A stretch of DNA of 64,000 nucleotides from Amoebidium appalachense (taxonomy: Eukaryota > Ichthyosporea), in the NCBI GenBank assembly GCA_963693365.1, contig CAVNZM010000008.1, positions 6,510,001-6,574,000 of the forward strand, read 5' to 3'. This document shows, piece after piece, positions 63,229-64,000 of the stretch (within the stretch, counting starts at the first letter, position 1; every line of letters starts with the position of its first letter). The notes under the pieces are model-generated. The model was not told the DNA's origin and made no database searches. It was given only the letters and a program-made list of their open reading frames with translations. The translations under genes were made by a program, and so were the position numbers.

Positions 63229-64000
63229 TGTGTTTCAGGTGCGAGGTCTGTGAAAGTGGTGATTGCATTTTTTTTTAACGGTTGGCGAGCAAGACAACTT
63301 AACGACTATTATGTCTAGCTCGAGTAATACAATAGAATAGAATATAGTATATGTAGAAATACGAGGTGAATTCTGCCAAAAACGACGAAAAAGAAACTGT
63401 ATAACAACACACAGCGTCTAGGAATGTATACTCTAGAACTAAGAAATAACAGAAATGTACCCAAACAAAGACTGTAACTGCAAGATCTAGATGTTTTAAC
63501 ACTGGCCCACGCCTGGCCATGGCAGCCCTGGGTGGAACACAAGGAAATCTTGTGTTTTAGAAGGAGGTGCCGCAAGTGTACTGAGCATAATAGAGCATCA
63601 TACATGTTAACTGGTAAAAAAGGAGCTGCATGCATACACCGTGAAAGGGATACGGATGCGACACGTGCGGAGCCGCCGGGAGGTTTTGCCTTTGCGAGTC
63701 ATCTGATCTATTCGGGTCTATCAGGCAGCAAGTACAGCCAATCAAATCGCAGAATATATAACGTAGCAACTAACTTACTGATAAATATCAAATAGTTGCT
63801 AAGTAAGCTTATTTTTCTAAAGTTATAACCATATATGGAGCTCATTGTTGTGTCACAGCGAATCGTCTATTGATCGATTTGGTGCCGTGGCCACCGACCT
63901 TCCGGCGCGACCTGCGCATGCGGCCCGGGGCTCTCACCTGACTCGAATTGAGGGGGCACTGTGTGCAAGAATGGTATCCTTCTTCGATTCTATAAATTTA
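63229..64000. other. 5' flank of the gypsy-like element, LTR not identified
   Basis: The 5' LTR and leader of the minus-strand element should lie here. I cannot confirm an LTR because no second copy is in the window. No other gene is seen. Confidence 0.4.

Noticed and set aside
63880-63920. Primer-binding site (TTTGGTGCCG) for another LTR element
   Set aside because: The motif is on the plus strand, opposite to the gypsy-like element, and no LTR pair or coding region supports it.

Overview
The window is nuclear DNA of a eukaryote. It has genes split by GT-AG introns, three lineages of retrotransposon, and very many microsatellites and G/C homopolymers. The host genes (a TXNL1-type thioredoxin, V-ATPase subunit e, complex I NDUFB2, a secreted CAP protein) are too widely conserved to fix the lineage. 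A protist, alga or early-branching opisthokont is plausible, but I cannot decide.

Layout. 1-10509: two almost identical minus-strand Ty1/copia elements in tandem, sharing the central LTR. They are inserted into the reverse transcriptase (RT) of a non-LTR element at 10510-11010. 12467-16390 (-): a five-exon gene for a secreted CAP/SCP protein with a Thr-rich tail; the exons join to an open 394-codon frame. 17401-19165: a nest of 5'-truncated 3' ends of one LINE family in both orientations. 19630-23760 (+): a longer but frame-broken LINE with ORF1, endonuclease and RT. 24050-29220: mostly microsatellite and homopolymer DNA. 29758 leftward: V-ATPase subunit e. 31141-41184 (+): a complete eleven-exon TXNL1 orthologue (290 aa). 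42194-42294 (+): a possible unidentified last exon. 45527-42722 (-): a two-exon NDUFB2-like gene (62 aa). 48452-49400 (-): a LINE 3' end. 50014-53200 (+): an F-box/leucine-rich-repeat gene that looks broken. 53200-60720: repeat-rich DNA with no gene I can support. 63228-60723 (-): a decayed Ty3/gypsy-like element.

The most interesting feature is the host intron architecture. Many introns carry a long poly(C) tract on the sense strand within about 5-20 bases of the 5' splice site. In six introns a CA-rich or (CA)n stretch runs into the CAG acceptor. Poly(C) directly joined to poly(A), or poly(T)-poly(G) on the other strand, recurs about ten times. A poly(C)-flanked repeat occurs at least four times in one orientation inside TXNL1 introns. 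TXNL1 also holds a partial duplication of one exon.

Limits: all reading was by eye. Splice sites were accepted where phases agree and protein families match. Frame breaks at homopolymers may be sequencing errors. The outer end of the copia array lies outside the window.
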